DNA from: CAYYIS01 sp964470965
GTDB lineage: Bacteria > JAAXHH01 > JABIQT01
DNA: 25,093 bases
Reading direction: 5' to 3'
Assembly: GCA_964470965.1 (NCBI GenBank)
Contig: CAYYIS010000066.1
Span: forward strand, 1-25,093
The translations under genes were made by a program, and so were the position numbers. How positions within the stretch are numbered: position 1 is the stretch's first letter; the number at the start of each line of letters is the position of its first letter. Under the pieces are notes generated by a model. It saw nothing but the letters and a program-made list of their open reading frames with translations. It was not told where the DNA came from and did not search any database. This document shows, one piece after another, positions 23,384 through 25,093 of this stretch.

Positions 23384-24217
23384 ATGCTTACCGATGATGA
23401 AAAGTGGTTCTTTGATCTACAGGGATATCTAATCCTCAAGCAGGTGGTTACGCCTGTGCAGGTCGGACGCATGGTGGAACTGTGTGACAACTGGCATGGG
23501 CTGCCGGAGGCTGAACTGCCACCGCCTTTGTCGTCTTATGAGGACCCAGCCACGAATCCGAACGCCGCCCGGGCCATCCTTGATCCGGAGTATGCCGATC
23601 CCGAATTTGACAGTCTGATCCTCAACCACGGGATCATGCGGGCGGTGCTGGACATCACCGACAATGCACCTCAGCACCTACTCTCTGCTCTCACGTTGAA
23701 TACTACGAAAAGCGACGAGATCGTTCTGCACGGCGGCGCCAGCGGGGTTATTCGCAATCCGGCAAATGACTATCAGGCTGGTGATGGCCGTGTGTTCGCC
23801 ACGTTCCTCAACGCCGCCATCTCACTGGTGGACGTACCGCCCGGTTCTGGTTTCGTATGTATTCCGGGCAGCCACAAGTCGTACTTCGAGCGTCCTGAAC
23901 ACATCAATATTCGTACCGGTCCGCCGACCGTAGCCAACATAACACTCAACGCCGGAGACGCTATATTGTTTACCGAAGCCCTGTGTCACGGTGCATTACC
24001 CTGGACGTGTACCGAGGAACCGCGGCGGACCGTGTTCGTGCGCTACAGTACGTCCTACGCATCCTGGTCCCCCGGTGTGGGACCTAAAGAAGAGTACAGA
24101 GACAAGATTTCGGAAGACGTTTACCAAATGAAACAGCAATGGGGTTTTCAAGGTAAGAAACCGGTGGTGGAGCGATTGATCAAGGAGATCGGTGAAGCTC
24201 CGGAAGCCGCTATGTAA
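23384..24217 (+). CDS. PhyH-superfamily protein with H-x-G in place of H-x-D, copy 1
   Basis: The 277-residue protein follows the phytanoyl-CoA dioxygenase pattern: N-terminal D-L-Q-G-Y-L-I-L, V-D-V-P-P-G-S-G-F-V-C-I-P-G-S-H-K (149-165), L-N-A-G-D-A-I-L-F (188-196), distal His202 in C-H-G-A and a downstream R-R-T-V-F-V-R-Y. Where the iron-binding H-x-D is expected, about 34 residues before V-D-V, it has H116-G-G118. The carboxylate ligand is missing. In Fe(II)/2-oxoglutarate halogenases (SyrB2, WelO5) the same aspartate is Ala or Gly, leaving room for a halide; loss of activity is the other possibility. GAGGGGG lies 6 bases before ATG 23384, preferred over the TTG at 23381. It is followed after 17 bases by a related gene. 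Confidence 0.88.
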   Translation: MLTDDEKWFFDLQGYLILKQVVTPVQVGRMVELCDNWHGLPEAELPPPLSSYEDPATNPNAARAILDPEYADPEFDSLILNHGIMRAVLDITDNAPQHLLSALTLNTTKSDEIVLHGGASGVIRNPANDYQAGDGRVFATFLNAAISLVDVPPGSGFVCIPGSHKSYFERPEHINIRTGPPTVANITLNAGDAILFTEALCHGALPWTCTEEPRRTVFVRYSTSYASWSPGVGPKEEYRDKISEDVYQMKQQWGFQGKKPVVERLIKEIGEAPEAAM

Positions 24218-24234
24218 CGGGGAAAGGACCCTCC

Positions 24235-25014
24235 TTGCCTACAGAAATGGAAGATTACCTTTTCGATCTACAGGGATACCTGGTCATTGAGGATGCTGTT
24301 ACTTCTGACCATCTTTCCAGCCTGAACGGCGCCCTTGACACCTACCTGGATATGGCCCCGGACACCTGGCGCGGTAACGTGCACCGTGTGCTTGATAACA
24401 CACGCAGCACACATTTTCACAACATATTTGAAATGGGAGAGGCTTTCGAGCGGTTAATAGACCTCGCATCCTGGATCGATTACATCAAACGCTTTGTCGG
24501 CGGTGACGACGGGCTGTGCATCGACGAATCGTTTGCCGATATCCGGGATCAGGGCCACGCCTCACCCCTGCATTCGGGTGGCCACAAGCGGCGCATTCGT
24601 ACCCAGTTCCGGTTTCACAACGGTGAATTCCGATGTGGCCAGGTCAACATTCTACTCGCGCTCACAGATGTAGGTGAATGCGAGGGCCCCACCATGATCA
24701 TCCCGGGCAGCCACAAATCCAACCTGCCGCACCCCGCCTTCCGGGACAGGCCCGAATCACTGGATCAAGTACCCGGCGCCGTCGAGATTCCGCTGAGGGC
24801 CGGTGACGCAGTGCTGTTTGTTGACTGCTGTGCCCACGGAGCCGCACGACGTACAAGTCCCGGGCAGCGTCGTATGCTGATCATTCGCTACGGACCGCAG
24901 TGGGCCAACTATCGGTACGGATATGTGCCCTCCGATGCACTGCTCGGTCGCCTCACACACCCCCGCCGCAAAATCATTCAGCCTCTGCCGCCCAAATTGC
25001 CACCGGACGCATAA
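24235..25014 (+). CDS. PhyH-superfamily protein with H-x-G in place of H-x-D, copy 2
   Basis: The 259-residue protein shares the start (D-L-Q-G-Y-L-V-I) and core with the preceding gene: L-T-D-V-G-E-C-E-G-P-T-M-I-I-P-G-S-H-K-S (143-162), R-A-G-D-A-V-L-F (188-195), distal His201 in A-H-G-A and R-M-L-I-I-R-Y. The proximal site reads H113-S-G-G, again without the aspartate. The pair is fairly divergent, so they are not recent duplicates. The start is a TTG: AAGGA (24224-24228) lies 6 bases before TTG 24235, while the first ATG (24247) is 18 bases away. The 17-base gap to the preceding gene indicates one transcript. The substrate is unknown. Confidence 0.87.
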   Translation: MPTEMEDYLFDLQGYLVIEDAVTSDHLSSLNGALDTYLDMAPDTWRGNVHRVLDNTRSTHFHNIFEMGEAFERLIDLASWIDYIKRFVGGDDGLCIDESFADIRDQGHASPLHSGGHKRRIRTQFRFHNGEFRCGQVNILLALTDVGECEGPTMIIPGSHKSNLPHPAFRDRPESLDQVPGAVEIPLRAGDAVLFVDCCAHGAARRTSPGQRRMLIIRYGPQWANYRYGYVPSDALLGRLTHPRRKIIQPLPPKLPPDA

Positions 25015-25020
25015 GACCAA

Positions 25021-25093
25021 TTACCGTGCGATAGCCTCTGCGATGACACCGCCCAGTTCAGTGGCCGGCTGCTCCATGGTGTGGATAATGTCA
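25021..25093 (-). CDS. C-terminal end of a gene entering from the right, unidentified
   Basis: On the minus strand a frame enters at the window edge and ends with TAA at 25023-25021. The last 23 residues read D-I-I-H-T-M-E-Q-P-A-T-E-L-G-G-V-I-A-E-A-I-A-R. The composition is protein-like and the stop lies 6 bases from the convergent stop of the PhyH-like gene. The visible part is too short to name a family. Confidence 0.5.
   Translation of the reverse strand, partial: DIIHTMEQPATELGGVIAEAIAR

Noticed and set aside
1..25093. Mobile elements, CRISPR arrays, tRNA or rRNA genes
   Set aside because: No transposase or integrase motifs, no regularly spaced repeats, and no cloverleaf or rRNA sequence was recognised on reading both strands by eye.

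Overview
The window is chromosomal DNA from an uncultured-type Gram-negative bacterium with an outer membrane. It is probably a metagenome-assembled scaffold, because it contains a run of exactly 100 Ns at 7491-7590. The reasons for that reading are several lipoprotein signals, periplasmic LTxxQ-family proteins, an ECF sigma factor, a PspA homologue, a FlgD-like secretion-domain remnant at the left edge and three phytanoyl-CoA dioxygenase (PhyH) superfamily proteins. That mix resembles environmental lineages such as Latescibacterota, Poribacteria or Planctomycetes-like groups. The taxonomic guess is inference only. No phage, insertion sequence, CRISPR array, rRNA or tRNA was recognised.

Layout. 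(1) 1-4330, metabolic genes: a remnant of a FlgD-like domain, a PhzF-family enzyme (minus), a tandem pair of lipoproteins with a 2-keto-4-pentenoate hydratase (MhpD) fold (plus), and a flavin reductase (minus). Good sigma70-like promoters can be read for all three transcription units. (2) 4574-7490, an envelope-stress module: an ECF sigma factor, a membrane-anchored anti-sigma candidate and a membrane-anchored LTxxQ protein form an overlapping operon closed by a strong terminator. A secreted LTxxQ protein follows, and then a second one cut by the assembly gap. The same promoter-like motif, GGAATAR-N16-GTCTAA, stands before the sigma operon and before the first secreted protein, which suggests an autoregulated sigma regulon. 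(3) 8039-10349: a secreted FG-GAP/VCBS-repeat protein and an exported D-aminoacylase-like amidohydrolase, likely cotranscribed. (4) 10425-12176: a decayed gene with two in-frame TAG stops, then a PhyH domain fused to HEAT repeats. (5) 12203-16564, the most unusual block: a secreted protein with a basic low-complexity region and a C-terminal TAXI solute-binding domain, a DUF2491 (YjfK-type) protein, a PspA/IM30-like coiled-coil protein (YjfJ-type) and a six-helix voltage-gated-type K+ channel. (6) 16710-20263: a lipoprotein (minus) with a doubtful small ORF behind it, and a phosphohexomutase (plus). (7) 20545-25093: an oligopeptide-type ABC substrate-binding protein and a sulfotransferase (both minus), two tandem PhyH-like proteins (plus), and the last 23 codons of a gene entering from the right (minus).

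Two observations deserve most attention. The TAXI-DUF2491-PspA-channel cluster looks like a membrane-integrity system that pairs an orphan periplasmic ligand receptor with a PspA effector and an ion channel, and no TRAP permease genes are present. The tandem PhyH pair carries H-x-G where the family normally has the iron-binding H-x-D, a substitution known from Fe(II)/2-oxoglutarate halogenases. The pair lies next to a divergent sulfotransferase. Functions are inferred from motifs read by eye; no search was run.
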